Source: Monodelphis domestica (taxonomy: Eukaryota; Chordata; Mammalia; Didelphimorphia; Didelphidae). From it: a stretch of 64,000 nucleotides of DNA. Each line of letters begins with the position of its first letter. The first letter of the stretch is position 1. Under the pieces are notes generated by a model. The model searched no databases, had not been told where the DNA came from, and saw nothing but the letters and a program-made list of their open reading frames with translations. The position numbers were made by a program, and so were the translations under genes. This document shows positions 1-13,180 of the stretch, piece after piece. Location of the stretch: NCBI RefSeq assembly GCF_027887165.1, contig NC_077234.1:189635319-189699318 (forward strand), in the 5' to 3' direction.

Positions 1-780
1 CAAAAAGGATCATGGAACCTTGGAGGGAGAGGAAAAGCTGATCCAGGCAGCTGAAACGTACTCCTGGTGGAGAGGACCTGGGCAGAGGGGTTTTTTTGAC
101 TGACTGAAACTCAGTCCGTGATCTTTCTCTCCCTGAATTTCTGATCCCAAATCCTCCCAAACCCCAGCCATTGGACAAGGACTTTGAGAGACAAGCAGTC
201 CACAAAGAAGATCTCCACAACTCCTTTTGAACCTTGAACTTGGGGACACTTGCTGTGCCAGCCAAGAAACCAGGCTTCTCTACTCTGACCCCCTCAGGGG
301 TTCAGGGTATCAGACCTGAGCTACCTAACTTTGGGGGGAAGGTGTTCATTAGATAGGGACCCCCTCTCCCTCTTTCCCTCTTGAATCTCAATCCTTACCA
401 TTCAGCAGCCCTGTCCCTTTCCTGCTTCCCTTGAATAAACTCAGTCATTGGGACCCAGAACTGACTCCAGCTTTATTAGGAGAAAGCCTGAATTGAGGGG
501 GGAGGAGAAGGGGTTTCTCTCTCCCCAGAACAAAGAGGCTCACCACCTGAAGCCTCTTCCAACAAAGATCCCAGAGAGCCCGCCAGTAGGATTGAAGGCA
601 GCCATAGTGAGGGGCTCTAGTCAGAGAGGGCTGAGGGAGACAAGACAAAATCCATCCTCTTTCTCTCCTCTGGCTAAACAACAGCTCCTCTCACTCTGTC
701 CCTGCTTTAAAAGGAAGAGGCTCCATTTCCATTCTCCCCTTTCCCCATTATATTACATAACTTTTTTAAAGTTGTAGAGC
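1..780 (+). repeat. Possible old LTR-type repeat, no gene
   Basis: This stretch has no host exon that I recognise. It is C/T- and G/A-rich with an AATAAA at 434-439, followed by a purine-rich leader-like segment, which resembles the 3' part of a retroviral LTR plus leader. No terminal repeat partner is visible in the window and the left edge is cut off, so this is a weak assignment. The short open frames here look like chance. Confidence 0.3.
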
Positions 781-1964
781 TTTTAAGGTTTTTAAGTTGT
801 AGAGAGGCACTGATCTGCATAGACAGAAGAAATCTCTTCACTTGGGAGTTATATCAGTGAAATCACAGATCTACTTCTTATACACTCATTCCAGGTCAAT
901 TTAATTATATATAATTTTATTTTGAAAATCTTTCAACAATAGCTCTTTTTTGTTTTTAAAACTAAGACTTTCAATTTGGAATTCTGAAGATGAGGACAGA
1001 AAGAAATTGAGTGGCAGTTGAGGAGCAGAGACTGCTGGGAAGACAAATGGTTCTAAAGGGATTCTGAGGAACCTCTGGGTCTTCTGACTTGGGACCTGAA
1101 GCTGTGAAATCCAGTTTTGAGGGGCTGAAGGATCACTGAAGCCACCCGAAAAGACCCCGTTTCTTTCTCCAAGCTTACTGCTGATCTCCCACCAAATATA
1201 CAACTATTTTTTCCCTCAACCTGAAGAATGACTTCTCAGATCCCTACCAGGAGGCTGTTTGGACTCTCAAAGGAGGGCACAGCTACCTTGACCCTCTTTA
1301 CCTCCCTGAACTATTTTCTACATATTTTTTTTAGGACAAACTAGGGATTAAGTTATAGGAAGGGGATATTTAGCTGGGAAGGGGCAGAGACATCTGTTGG
1401 GTGCTGTTAAAGGCCCATTAGTTTACAGACTATAATCTGGTAGGGCCACCCATTCCCTTTCCCCTCATCCAGTTCATTCAAACCCCAATAATAAACCCCT
1501 CTGTAGTAGTCAGATATTTGTGTTGGCCTTTCAATAATATTAGGAAGAGTTACCTCAAAAACTAGGAACTGGTCTCCCAAAGGGCACATGAGATCATTCC
1601 CTCTATGATAAGGCCTTGACCAAGGCCTGCCACTGAATCTTCATTGAGGAAGAGGCATAGAAACCATCCACAAGTGGGGCTGACTGGGGAGAGTGACATC
1701 AGATCCCCTCAGCCATTTCCTCAAGGGGCATCAAGTGATAACTGACAGCCTGTTATCACTTGAGTAAGAGAGGAGCCATCATTCCTTTACTAACATAGGC
1801 TTTCCCTCATACCCCTATCTTGCTCCCACAAACCACCTCACTGGTATACCACCTTATCCAGTGAACTAAACCATTTATTATAGCTACCTTTGGGTAGCTA
1901 TATACACAATATATATTACCAACAACAGAATTACTGGATTGGAAGCTATAGTTATTTATTGTTA
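781..1964. other. Intergenic/intronic sequence, no gene seen
   Basis: Bases 785-890 resemble a recurring marsupial interspersed-repeat tail (a 'gaggcactgatctgcat' type segment). The remainder has no coding or repeat identity I can name. If SULT gene 1 continues to the left of the window, this lies in its last intron. A short hairpin (atagctacc-ttt-ggtagctat) occurs near 1877 and is probably incidental. Confidence 0.4.
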
Positions 1965-2197
1965 TGATAATTTTTATAATTTCAGATTATTCTCTTAAAC
2001 ACAATATTATTTATGTTTAATCAGTCATCCCTTAAAATAAGCATTTTATTCTGATGAATATTTTCATTCTTCAAAGACCTCTATATTTTTGCTTTTATTT
2101 CTATCTATGTCTATATTTGAACAGCTATAATTCCCAGATAAAGAAGGGTAAATGAAAATTTCCAAATGATTTGAAATAAAAGAAAAGAATATTCTTA

Positions 2198-2744
<547 letters not shown>

Positions 2745-3418
2745 AGTGTTTCTAGATAGAAACAGAAGGGGCTACAGTGACAAATATCAGGGAATACAAA
2801 ACTTTCCTTTGAGTGGCCTCCCTCTGACACTGACTGACAAGCAGATCTGGAAACAATGCATCACTGAGCCAGCACAACTTTCAACTTGGGTAGGCACTAC
2901 ATTTCAAAAGCCAAAGGCCAGAAAATAGCTTAGTTCAATTAATTATTAATGGAGTGTTTATTTAGTGTTCCAAATACTGAATGAGAGTCAGGAAGGCTCA
3001 AGCATATGTACTGAAAAGGAAAAGATCTGAGTTGGAGAGCCAGTTCCAGCACTTAGGATACTAGTGACTTTGGGTTAACCATCGATACCCCTGAGTCTCA
3101 GTTTCTTAATTTATGAAGTAGGACCAATGATAATTGCATTACAAGAGATGCCATAAGGAAAACACGTATAAACTAAAAAGTACTATAACTGCTATTTTAC
3201 ATGTATACAAATACATTGAAAGAGAGAGACTGAGAGAGACAGACAGAGAAGGAGTAGCAGTATGGTAAAATGCTAGTCTTGAGGCAAGAAGGCTCGAGTT
3301 GAAATCCTGTTTTAGATATCTACAAATTGTGTAACCTTGTATTACTTAATCTCTTTCGCCTTTACTTTTCTCATCTGTAAAATGTGGGAGTTGGATTGAC
3401 TTCTAAAGTGGAGGAGTT
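2745..3418 (+). repeat. MIR-like SINE debris, no gene
   Basis: Two decayed MIR-type SINE segments are visible at about 3020-3200 and 3255-3410, with 'tctcagtttcttaatttatgaagtagga' and 'ctcatctgtaaaatgtgggagttgga' signatures on the plus strand. A short (GA)n tract separates them near 3222-3250. Nothing in copy 2 of the duplication matches this stretch. No SULT exon is present. Confidence 0.55.
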
Positions 3419-3580
3419 GGGGGTAGTTAGGTGGTTCAGTGGATTGAGAGACAGGGCCAGAGACAGGAGGTCCTGGGTTCAAGTATGACCTCAGATACTT
3501 TCTAGTTGTGTGACCCTGGGCAAGTCATCTAACACCCACTGACTAGCTCTACCACTCTTCTGCCTTAAAACCTATACACA
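3419..3580 (+). repeat. Marsupial tRNA-derived SINE, 5' part (split)
   Basis: The head reads 'ggtagttaggtggttcagtgga', the body carries 'gaggtcctgggttcaag' and 'gtgtgaccctgggcaagtca', and it stops at 'cctatacaca'. The missing 3' tail 'gcattgattctaaaatggaaggtaagagtt' is found at 8130-8163, on the far side of the PKP4 retrocopy. The two parts are one SINE of about 200 bases interrupted by a later insertion. Other copies at 36329-36522 and 45003-45208 show the uninterrupted layout. Confidence 0.88.
3570..3580 (+). repeat. Target-site duplication, left copy
   Basis: The sequence acctatacaca is repeated at 8119-8129, exactly bracketing the PKP4 retrocopy. It is preceded by 'cctt/aaaa', a typical L1 endonuclease nick context. 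This marks L1-mediated retroposition. Confidence 0.85.
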
Positions 3581-6500
3581 CGAGTGACTGGGGTGGCGGG
3601 GGCTGTTCGGCGGAGCTCGGCAGCACCCAGAGCTCCGGGGCTGACTCCGTGTTGTCGCCGAGGAAGGTGGCACCATGGGCACGTGGTAGAGGGGGAAGTT
3701 GGCTGCCGCCGCCGCCTCCTGGGGGTGGGGTGGGAGAAGTGTTTCAGGGGAGGGGGCGGGCGGGCGAGGGTTCGGCTGGGGGCAAGGGCGGGGGAGGGAA
3801 GCTCTCTTGGCCTTGGCACTTTTTTTTTGGGTGCCTCAGCCGCGACCCCTCCGCGCGGATGTCCCCATTCCCCGGAGCGACAGCAGCCGCTTCCTAACCT
3901 GGAAAGAGGAATGCCAGCTCCTGAGCAGACCCCTTTGGTGGAGGAGGGGCTGCAACAAACTAGCCAGGAAGCCTCTACAGACCCAGGCATGGAACCAGAA
4001 ACTACAGCCACTACCATTCATGCCTCTGTGAAGGAGCAGGAGCTTCAGTTTCAACGACTCACCAGAGAGCTGGAAGTGGAAAGGAAAATTTTTGCTAGTC
4101 AGCTAGAAAGATGTAGGCTTGGAGCAGAATCACCAAGCATTGCCAGCACAAGCTCAACTGAAAAGTCGTTTCCTTGGAGATCAGCAGATGTGCCAAATAC
4201 TGGAGTAAGCAAACCTAGAGCTTCTGACACTGTCCATCCCAATATATATCTTATCAGGACAGAAGCAGAACAAGGGACTCTTTATTCACCAGAGCAGACA
4301 TCTCTCCATGAAAGTGAGGGGTCATTGGGAAACTCAAGAAGTTCAAGACAAATGAATTCTTATTCTGACAGTGGATACCAGGAATTAGGTAGTTTCCACA
4401 ATAGCCAGAACTTGAGCAAGCCAGATAATAGACAACAGCATTCATTCTTAGGCTCAAGTAATAACCATCTGGTGAGAAATTCAAGAGCTGAAGGACAAAC
4501 TTTAGTCCAGCCTTCTGCAAATATTACCAGTCGAACCATGAGAAGAGTTAGTTCTGTTCCATCTAGAGCACAGTCTCCTTCTTATGTTATCAGTACGGGC
4601 ATTTCTCCCTCAAGGGGGTCACTGAGAACTTCTTTGGGTAGTGGATATGGCTCTCCATCAGTGACTGACTCCAGACCCCTGAATTCAAATGTGTATTCAT
4701 CTACTACGTTACCTGCCCAGCGAGCAGCATCTCCATATGCCACACAGAGACCTGCTTCTCCCACAGCCGTACCACAGGTTGGTTCAGTCACATCAAGGCA
4801 GACAACTAACCCCAATGGAACAGCTTCTCAATATCAAACAGCAGTTAGAGTGGGTTCACCTCTAACCCTGACTGATGCACAGACTAGGGTAGCTTCTCCA
4901 TCCCATGCCCAGGTAGGCTCATCTTCCCCAAAACGCTCTGGAATGACTACAGTTCCACAACATCTTGCATCATCAATACAAAGAACTATTCATGATATTG
5001 AACAATTTGGACAACAACAATATGATATTGAGAGGATGGTTCCACTTCGTCCAGACAGTCTCACAGGCTTGAGAAGTTCCTGTGCTAGTCAGCATAGCCA
5101 GCTTGGACAAGAGCTGCATTCTGCTGTATCTCCTGACTTGCACGTCACTCCTATATATGAAGGGAGAATTTATTATAGTCCTATATATCGTAGTCCAAAT
5201 CATGGAACTGTTGAACTCCAAGGGTCCCAGACAGCATTATATCGCACTGGATCAGGTGTTGGAAATCTAAAAAGGTCATCCAGTCAGCGAAGCACTCTTA
5301 CATACCAAAGAAACAATTATGCTCTAAATACAACAGCTACCTATGCGGAACCCTATAGGCCAATGCAGTATCGAATGCAGGAGTGCAATTATAACAGACT
5401 TCAGCACACAGCACCAGCTGATGATGGAACAACCAGATCACCATCCATAGATAGCATTCAAAAAGATCTCAGGGAATTTGCTTGGCGTGATCCTGAATTG
5501 CCTGAAGTCATTCACATGCTACAACATCAGTTTCCATCAGTTCAAGCAAATGCAGCGGCCTACTTACAACATCTGTGCTTTGGAGATAACAAAGTGAAAA
5601 CTGAGGTATGTAGATTAGGAGGAATCAAATATCTGGTTGACCTTTTGGATCACAGAGTTTTAGAAGTTCAAAAGAATGCTTGTGGTGCACTACGAAATCT
5701 TGTTTTTGGAAAATCTACAGATGAAAATAAAATAGCAATGAAAAATGTTGGTGGGATACCTGCCCTGTTGAGATTGTTAAGAAAATCTATTGATGCAGAA
5801 ATAAGGGAACTTGTAACTGGAGTTCTCTGGAACTTGTCTTCATGTGATGCAGTAAAGATGACAATCATTTGAGATGCTCTATCAACTTTAACAAACACTG
5901 TGATAGTTCCACATTCTGGGTGGAATAATTCTTCCTTTGATGAAGATCATAAAATTAAATTTCAGACTTCACTAGTTCTACGTAACACTACTGGTTGTCT
6001 GAGAAATCTCAGTTCAGCTGGTGAAGAAGCACGGAAACAAATGAGGTCCTGCAAAGGCTTGGTGGATTCCCTGTTATATGTGATCCACACATGTGTGAAC
6101 ACTTCTGATTATGACAGCAAGACTGTGGAGAACTGTGTGTGCACATTGAGAAACCTGTCATTGATTAGAATTAGAAGTACCTCAGGTACGACTGCTGGGA
6201 ATAAATGAATTGGATGACTTGTTGGGAAAAGAATCTCCCAGCAAAGATTCTGAACCAAGTTGTTGGGGGAAAAAGAAGAAGAAGAAAAAGAGGACTCCGC
6301 AAGAGGATCAATGGGATGGAGTTGGCCCTATACCTGGATTTTCTAAGTCTCCTAAAGGTGTTGAAATGTTATGGCATCCATCTGTAGTAAAGCCATACCT
6401 AACACTTCTAGCAGAAAGTTCCAACCCAGCTACTTTAGAAGGTTCTGCAGGATCGCTCCAGAATCTTTCTGCAGGAAACTGGAAGTTTGCTGCATATATA

Positions 6501-8118
6501 TACAAGCTGCTGTCTGAAAACAAAAAGGTCTTCCTATTCTTGTAGAACTTCTGAGAATGGACAATGATAGAGTTGTGTCTTCTGTGGCAACTGCTCTGAG
6601 GAATATGGCATTAGATGTTCGTAACAAGGAGCTTATAGGTAAATATGCAATGCGAGACCTAGTAAATCGTCTGCCAGGAGGCAATGACCCAAGTATCTTG
6701 TCTGATGAGACCATGGCAGCAATCTGCTGTGCTCTGCATGAGGTCACCAGTAAAAACATGGAGAATGCCAAAGCCCTGGCTGACACTGAAGGAATCAAAA
6801 AACTAGTGAACATTACCAAAGGGAGAGGAGACAGATCATTCCTCAAAGTGGTGAAAGCAGCAGCCCAAGTATTGAACACATTATGGCAATATTAGGACCT
6901 GCGGAGCATTTATAAAAAGGATGGATGGAATCAAAATCATTTTATTACACCTGTATCAACATTAGAGTGTGAAAGATTCAAATCACACACTTCCCTCTCG
7001 ACAACCAACCAACAGATGTCACCTATCATTCAGTCAGCATCCACAGCTGTATTATAGCCAAGATGACTCCAACAGAAAAAACTTCGATGCATACAGATTG
7101 TATTTGCAGGCTCCTCATAGCTATGAAGACCCTTATTTTGATGATCGAGTTCACTTTCCAGCTTCTACTGATTACACAACACAGTATGGACTGAAATCAA
7201 CAACGAATTATGTAGACTTTTATTCCACTAGATGACCTTCTTATAGAGCAGAACAGTATCTGGGGTCACCAGACTCCTGGGTGTAGCATCATGAAGCTCA
7301 GTAGAGGAATTCTTTTCTTCCTAACCATGTTTCAGGTAAGATGGAGAGAAAAACGTTTGCTTATTTGATGGTGAAACATGCAAGTGAAATGGAAAAAACA
7401 AGGGGAAGAGGTGTTTTGTTTTCCTTTAAGGAATTATCAGAAAAGTGAGGAAAGCGTTGGAAGAGAACTTTGTAGCTCTGCTTAGGTATTAGTTCTAATT
7501 TCCTTGAAGTTCCTGTAGTGTGGTGAAGGTGTCGGCAATGTGATGAAAGATTGAGAAATGGGAAAAATGAGTGGGGAGAATGTGTAGATCAAATCAAATT
7601 ACAGATGATTTTTATGTGAATAAAGTCATGTTCTGATAGTTTGTACAGAAAAAAAAATGGATGCCCTTATTTTATTGCTATTACTAAATGTCAAGATTGT
7701 ATGCTATTATGCCTTGTAAATTTCTTTTGTTGGTGTAAATATGGAAATGGCACATTGGTTCAAAGTGCCATCATTTGTAATGCAGTGTGTCATTTTAAAA
7801 GAGATTTGAGAAGCTAAAAATTAAAAAAAACAAATGGAAAACCCAAGATACTTATCAATTTAAAAAATACCTTTTTTTAAAAACGAATAGTATAATTTGG
7901 AAGCACAAAGTACAATCCAGTATAGAAATACCGTTCCCATTCCCTGCCTCTTTCATAGGACACTTCACTGCCATTTTCTATGCACATGGAAGAAAAATAA
8001 ATGTGGAAGTTTCATCCATGGAAAAGTGTTCCCTTGCTCATTTTTATTTTCTGTATGTAATATGGAGAAACAAATTTAATAAATGTGAACTCAAAAACAA
8101 AACAAAACAAAACAAAAC
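3581..8118 (+). pseudogene. PKP4: PKP4 (plakophilin 4) processed retrocopy
   Basis: This is an intronless copy of the mRNA for plakophilin 4 (p0071), an armadillo-repeat protein of adherens junctions and desmosomes. It comprises a GC-rich 5' UTR (3581-3910), a CDS-equivalent from ATG 3911 (MPAPEQTPLVEEG) to a final TAG at 7284-7286 after SPDSWV, an 800-base 3' UTR with a late AATAAA (near 8078), and an impure A tail of AAAAC units. It is flanked by the 11-base duplication acctatacaca. The N-terminal coiled coil lies near 4030-4120 and armadillo repeats start near 5470. The frame is open from 3911 to 5869, about 653 codons. Damage follows: TGA at 5870 in place of the Arg codon in IIRDALSTL, small indels near 6165 and 6495, TAG after LWQY near 6893, and TGA for an Arg codon near 7233. 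About 68 residues before LYYSQDDSNRK are absent, which fits an exon-skipped transcript. It lies within the former SULT gene 1 intron region, on the opposite strand to the SULT genes. It cannot make full-length PKP4. A truncated N-terminal product is possible only if it is transcribed. Confidence 0.95.
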
Positions 8119-8129
8119 ACCTATACACA
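8119..8129 (+). repeat. Target-site duplication, right copy
   Basis: This is the second acctatacaca, directly after the A-rich tail of the PKP4 retrocopy. It pairs with 3570-3580. Confidence 0.85.
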
Positions 8130-8163
8130 GCATTGATTCTAAAATGGAAGGTAAGAGTTAAAA
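8130..8163 (+). repeat. Marsupial SINE, 3' tail (split part)
   Basis: 'gcattgattctaaaatggaa' and 'ggtaagagtt' followed by A form the usual 3' end of the SINE whose 5' part ends at 3580. It resumes without loss once the target duplication is discounted. Confidence 0.85.
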
Positions 8164-8375
8164 AAAATTAAGCAGAAGACTCCAACTCTGGGGCAAATGG
8201 ATCACAAAACTTCCTAGTGGGGCCAACCAGATTAAAATGTAATTAGGGTATTTTAAACAAAATGGAAAGAAAACACCATCTAGGAGAATATAAATTTGTG
8301 CTTTTCCAAATCAATGTATGATAGGATCCATTTCTATTTGGGTGTGACACTACTGCCCTAAAGACCCTTCTGCCT
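8164..8375 (+). repeat. Unclassified interspersed repeat fragment
   Basis: The segment 'ggggcaaatggatcacaaaacttcctagtggggccaaccagattaaaatgtaatt' through 'ccatttctatttgggtgtgacac' has the look of a dispersed DNA-transposon-like repeat tail. I cannot name its family. It has no partner in copy 2, where homology resumes only at 8376/46718. Confidence 0.4.
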
Positions 8376-9814
8376 CTAAATCTATTTTCTTACGGGCCAT
8401 GAAATGATATATCATGCTGAATAATGGGTCAGCAGTCTTGAATTTCAGAATAGGCTGTTTGTAAAGTTCACTTTTAAATAAATTGTTTAGAATTTAAAGG
8501 TTTAATTTTTTTAAGCTAGAGATAGTGTTATATGAAGAATTTAAACTGTCAACAAAAAGCAGTTCATAGTATAACAGTATAACTAAAGTATATAGTACCT
8601 AAGCAAGAACAGAAGCAATGTTTTTTTTTTTCTTTTTTAATTATGTGTCAGGGCCTTCCACTCCTTTGCCTTCTCAACTTGGTGGTAATAAGAATGAGAA
8701 CTTTTTCAGTCCTAAGTCCCTGGGGAGAGGGGCTAAAGCCCAGGCAAAGAGGCTAATAAGAGGTTGTTAAAGGAATGGTGGACATCTATTGCCATCAACC
8801 TCAGTGGCACTTTTTTAGTTAGGCTTGTTGTTTGTTCTTGCTTACCCTTGTTAAGTCCATTCTTCAGTCACCCCACTTTTAAACTTCCTAGTTGTTCATA
8901 TTTCCCTAAGCACCCCTCCCTTTTTACAGAGATCCCCCCAAATCAGCATACTTATTCTTTTTCAGTCTTATCTCTGAGGCAAATACACTTTTCTCTGGAG
9001 CCTTTCAAAAGAATTTTGCCAGCGAGTCTTTGTACAAAAAGATGTGAAGCCAGAATCATCCACATTTCAGAGGAAAATACATGATTGATTTAGATATTTG
9101 GATATTTTGTCATAACATCTATTGAGTGTGGAGCTTTTGGAAGGGGAGGGGGTTTAGGAATTCAGTTCGCAACATTCCATTGATCCTTCTGGGCAGTCCT
9201 GTGAATCTTCTAAGACCCCTTCTCAGAATATTTTTCAATAATTGAAAGAAATGCTAGATTTTAGTTAGAAGCCAGTGAAAATCAAGATGTAGGTTTCCCC
9301 CTGCCTCAATAAAGCTATGGATCCTCTGAATGGGACCCCTTGGGTCTGAGACCCCAGATCAAGAATCCTCCCTATGGGAAAAGAGAGTCTCTGGGATTAT
9401 GGCTGTGTGAACAGATAAGATGAGACTAGTGCTCTTGCTCAAGAGACCAGTGCTGGTATGGGAGAATCTATTGGCAATAATGCAGGACTAAGGGATGTTT
9501 GGGGGTAAGGTAAGGGATTCCTCTCCTTCCTTTGATCACTACTAGTCCTGCTACTGCCTATACTATTATAAAACATTGTGCATGGACTGATGATGGGAAA
9601 ATGTGAGAAGGGTAGTGCTGTTGTTGATCCTAGGCAGCAGCCAGAAATTGAAGGGAAAGTGAAGACAGAAAAGAAAAGGGTAAAGATAAATTCTGAGTGG
9701 AGAAAAAACAAACAAACCCAAATAGAGAATTTCTCTTGCCTTTGTTCATTTGTTGTCAGGGAATAATTAAATGAGGTGTTTAGAGTTAAGTGTGGTTGTG
9801 TGCCCATATTGTCA

Positions 9815-9946
<132 letters not shown>

Positions 9947-10699
9947 TTATTCCACAAAAAGAAATGAGAATACAAGTTTGAAAGAGTTCTTAATTTTTTA
10001 AAATATGGAATGACAACTATTCTGTATATACTAAATCCACAAAGCAATATAGAACAAAATTCCATATTGTTTTGTCAAAATATCATTATTGTTAATATAG
10101 ATAAAAAGTATTGTATAATGGTATTCTATAAAGGAATGAATATCTCAGTCCTTACTTGAGTTTTTCATTCCTTCTTGGAATGGAGCATTTAGTATGTAAC
10201 CATTGACCCCTGGCTCATGTTGAAAGTATTTCCTTTTGGAAAATAGCTATCTCCTTTTTCAAGCAGCAGGGTCCAGTATCAAGAACACTGGATTTTTAAT
10301 CATAAGACCATGGTTGGACATTTAACTCAGCTATATTTAATAATTATTCTTGATTATTGTGTGAAATAAATTTTATTTATGTATGGATTAGAGTAGATAG
10401 GTTCTCAGACCTCTTCCAATTCTGCCAAATTCTATACTATTTTGAATTTTAAAAATTATATTTAGCATGGAGACATTTTAAGATTGTAATTCCTTAAAAA
10501 TGAAACTTTGTGTATCTTCTAGAGCATGACAAATATGAATATATGTTTTGCATGATAACACACATATAATCTGTATCAAATTGCTTATCATCTCAGGGAA
10601 GAGGGAATGAGCAGAGGAAGTAGAGAATTTGGAACCCCAAATATTAGAAAATGAATGGTAAAAAGCATTTTTACATATTATTGGAAAGAATAAAAAAAA

Positions 10700-10975
10700 T
10701 GAAGTAAAGAGGTTGGTACAGAGCATGAGACTTGGCTTCAGGAAGACATGTTTAAATTCTGCCTCAGTCACTTACTAGTCATGTCACACCCTGGGTAAAT
10801 CACTTAACCTCTGGGCTTGGGCGTCCTCATCTTTAAAATGGGGATAACAATTGGCACCTACCTCACAGGGCTGTTACAAGCATCAAATGAAATAATAGAT
10901 ATAACGTTATAAGTTATAAAGTTATAAATAGTTGCAAACTTTAACACGTTATATCAATACTGGCTATTATTGTTA
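10700..10975 (+). repeat. MIR-type SINE
   Basis: The order is 'ggcttcaggaagacatg', 'cactta-ctagtcatgtcaca', 'aacctctgggcttgggcgtcctcatctttaaaatgggga', 'cctcacagggctgttacaagcatcaaatgaaataata' and 'ctggctattattgtta'. This is the standard MIR/THER core-SINE layout. A copy lies at about 49035-49300 in block B of copy 2. Confidence 0.75.
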
Positions 10976-11811
10976 GGAAATTCTTAGTCTTTGACTCTAC
11001 CTGAAAACACTCTATTACACTATTTTCCACAGAGACTAACGTAGTCAGCAATTATCTGAGTCAGTAGAAATTTGTTAGTCAAATTGTATTAGGGAGAAAG
11101 TTGGTCATAAACTTTGTGCTAATTGATAAGAGCAAGAAATAGATTAGAGCAATAATTTACTCTTTATGACAACAATTGACCTTTATCCTTCCTCTCTCTC
11201 TCTCTGTGTCTCTTTCTATAAGAGGATTATAACGACAGCAAACATAAAATAATTTTTTTGGTGAAATAGGTAGAGGAGAAGTAGGGATCAGGATCACTGA
11301 AGCTCAAGCTTCTAATAAAATTTTCCCATTTTTAAGAAGAGTTAATGTGTCTACATGCAAACACATGTACACATGTACAACACACAGGATGTATCTAGCC
11401 TTCCTTCAAACACTCATGTGTATTCTTAGAACTCTCCTCTACAAAGATCTTTGTAAACTGATTCGAAAAATAAGGCAGGTCTTGTCATGCTCAAAGGAGG
11501 AAAGCAGAGCTTAGACTTGATCAGATTGCCTCTTTATCTTTTAAAGTCTCCTCAAACCTCTCATAGGGATGCTCTTTAATCTATTTTAGTGACACCTCTC
11601 TCCTACTTCAGTCCCCTGAGAGATGTATCAAATCTCTGAAATTGCAGTCCACGTTTATGCAATATCTCCAAATAATCTCTCTCTAACTCTTTCTAGAAAT
11701 ACATTCATCTAAATCCTGCCCTCCCTTGTAAACCCAGTGCAGATTTTTACCTATTCTAGCATCCTATCTCTATCATTTGACTAAGGAAATATTTATTAAG
11801 GCTCCACATTA

Positions 11812-12045
<234 letters not shown>

Positions 12046-12798
12046 TCAAAAGGATGCTTCTTACAAAAAGAGAGTGGCTTCCTTATTTGCAAAGAATCAC
12101 ATACCCTGTAGATTAACAGATAGATATTATAGATTAACACAGAAAGATTTTAAAGCTGAGCTAACTGTCACTGTTGGAACTTAGCTTTCTGGAAGAAAAC
12201 AAAAAAAAAAACACTTTTATCCAATGGGCTTTGAGTTATATAAGCACATGACTGTTAAATCTCCTGAATGCTCAAGTGGTGAGTTTTGTTTTCTGACCCT
12301 ATATTTCAAGCCCAATTTAGTAATAAAGTTCTTGTTGATGGTCTTGAGACAAAAAAAAAGCCCCAGAACACCCCAATTCTGTCATTTTCCTTGGTTTCTT
12401 CTTTAAGGCAGAGATGAGGCTGAATTGAATGCCTCTCTCAGCCAATGCTTTTTAGCCCCTAAAGTTGGCTTCTAATTGAAGTTCCTGAAAACCGGGATGA
12501 AATTGTCTCAGAAATCGCGGGCTTGTTGAGAGATAAGGAGGTCCTGCAGAGAAGACATTTTCATAAGTTTTACAACAGTGGTGAAGTTATGAGTAAACAG
12601 TTTAGAAAGGATCCTTTTATCATTTTCAAAGTACAAAATAGAGAGATTTCCTGTGGAGAGTCAATTCTCTTTTCCTAATCAAATGAGATGACATTTGAAC
12701 AGAGTTTAGCACAGTCCCAGGCATATTGTGGGGGGTTAATAAGCTCAGTTCCCTTCCCCTCACTTCCTCTCTTGACGTGAGGTTCTATTTATATAACT

Positions 12799-12802
12799 GT
12801 AT
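12799..12802 (+). repeat. ERV target duplication GTAT, left
   Basis: GTAT at 12799-12802 is repeated at 19506-19509 around the minus-strand ERV. Copy 2 shows the unoccupied site near 51130-51150 (tatacctggataactcc). Confidence 0.75.
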
Positions 12803-13180
12803 TGAAGTGGGACACTTCACAAATGAGTTCAAACACCTAGAATATTGAGTATTGGAACCATAATTTATTAATAAAAGAGAGAAATAAAGAATCTACCAGC
12901 TGGGGCAGAATTCCCTAATGGAAGCTGCGTTGGTTTGACATTAATGACCAAATTATATACATTGCATAGTTCTTATCTAACAAACAAACCTTAACACAGG
13001 AATGTGGGGTCCATGATGGAGGGGGGCAATTCTTAGATTTACTATGGGGCTGTTAACCAAGGAGTGTTTATCTTCACTTAGTCAAATGTTAGTTCACTGG
13101 TCCTTTGATATTCCTAAAATTCTCTTTTGTCTCTTGCCACCCAAACTAAGCAGAAAGCATTTTGTTATCTGCCCCAAACA
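12803..13180 (-). repeat. 3' LTR of minus-strand ERV
   Basis: It runs from TGAAGTGGGACACTTCAC to GCCCCAAACA on the plus strand and matches 19029-19409. A reverse-strand AATAAA lies near 12864-12869. Confidence 0.88.

Noticed and set aside
3419-3500. tRNA-like sequence
   Set aside because: It is the tRNA-derived head of a SINE, not a tRNA gene; the same applies to the SINE heads near 36329 and 45208.
3584-3910. 109-codon N-terminal extension in frame with PKP4
   Set aside because: It corresponds to the GC-rich 5' UTR of the PKP4 mRNA. The native start MPAPEQ is at 3911, so the extension is chance openness.
8764-9084. 106-codon plus-strand frame, identical in copy 1 and copy 2 (47103-47423)
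   Set aside because: The identity follows from recent duplication of the whole block. The frame lies in a SULT intron, has no recognisable domain, and its neighbouring non-coding sequence is equally conserved.
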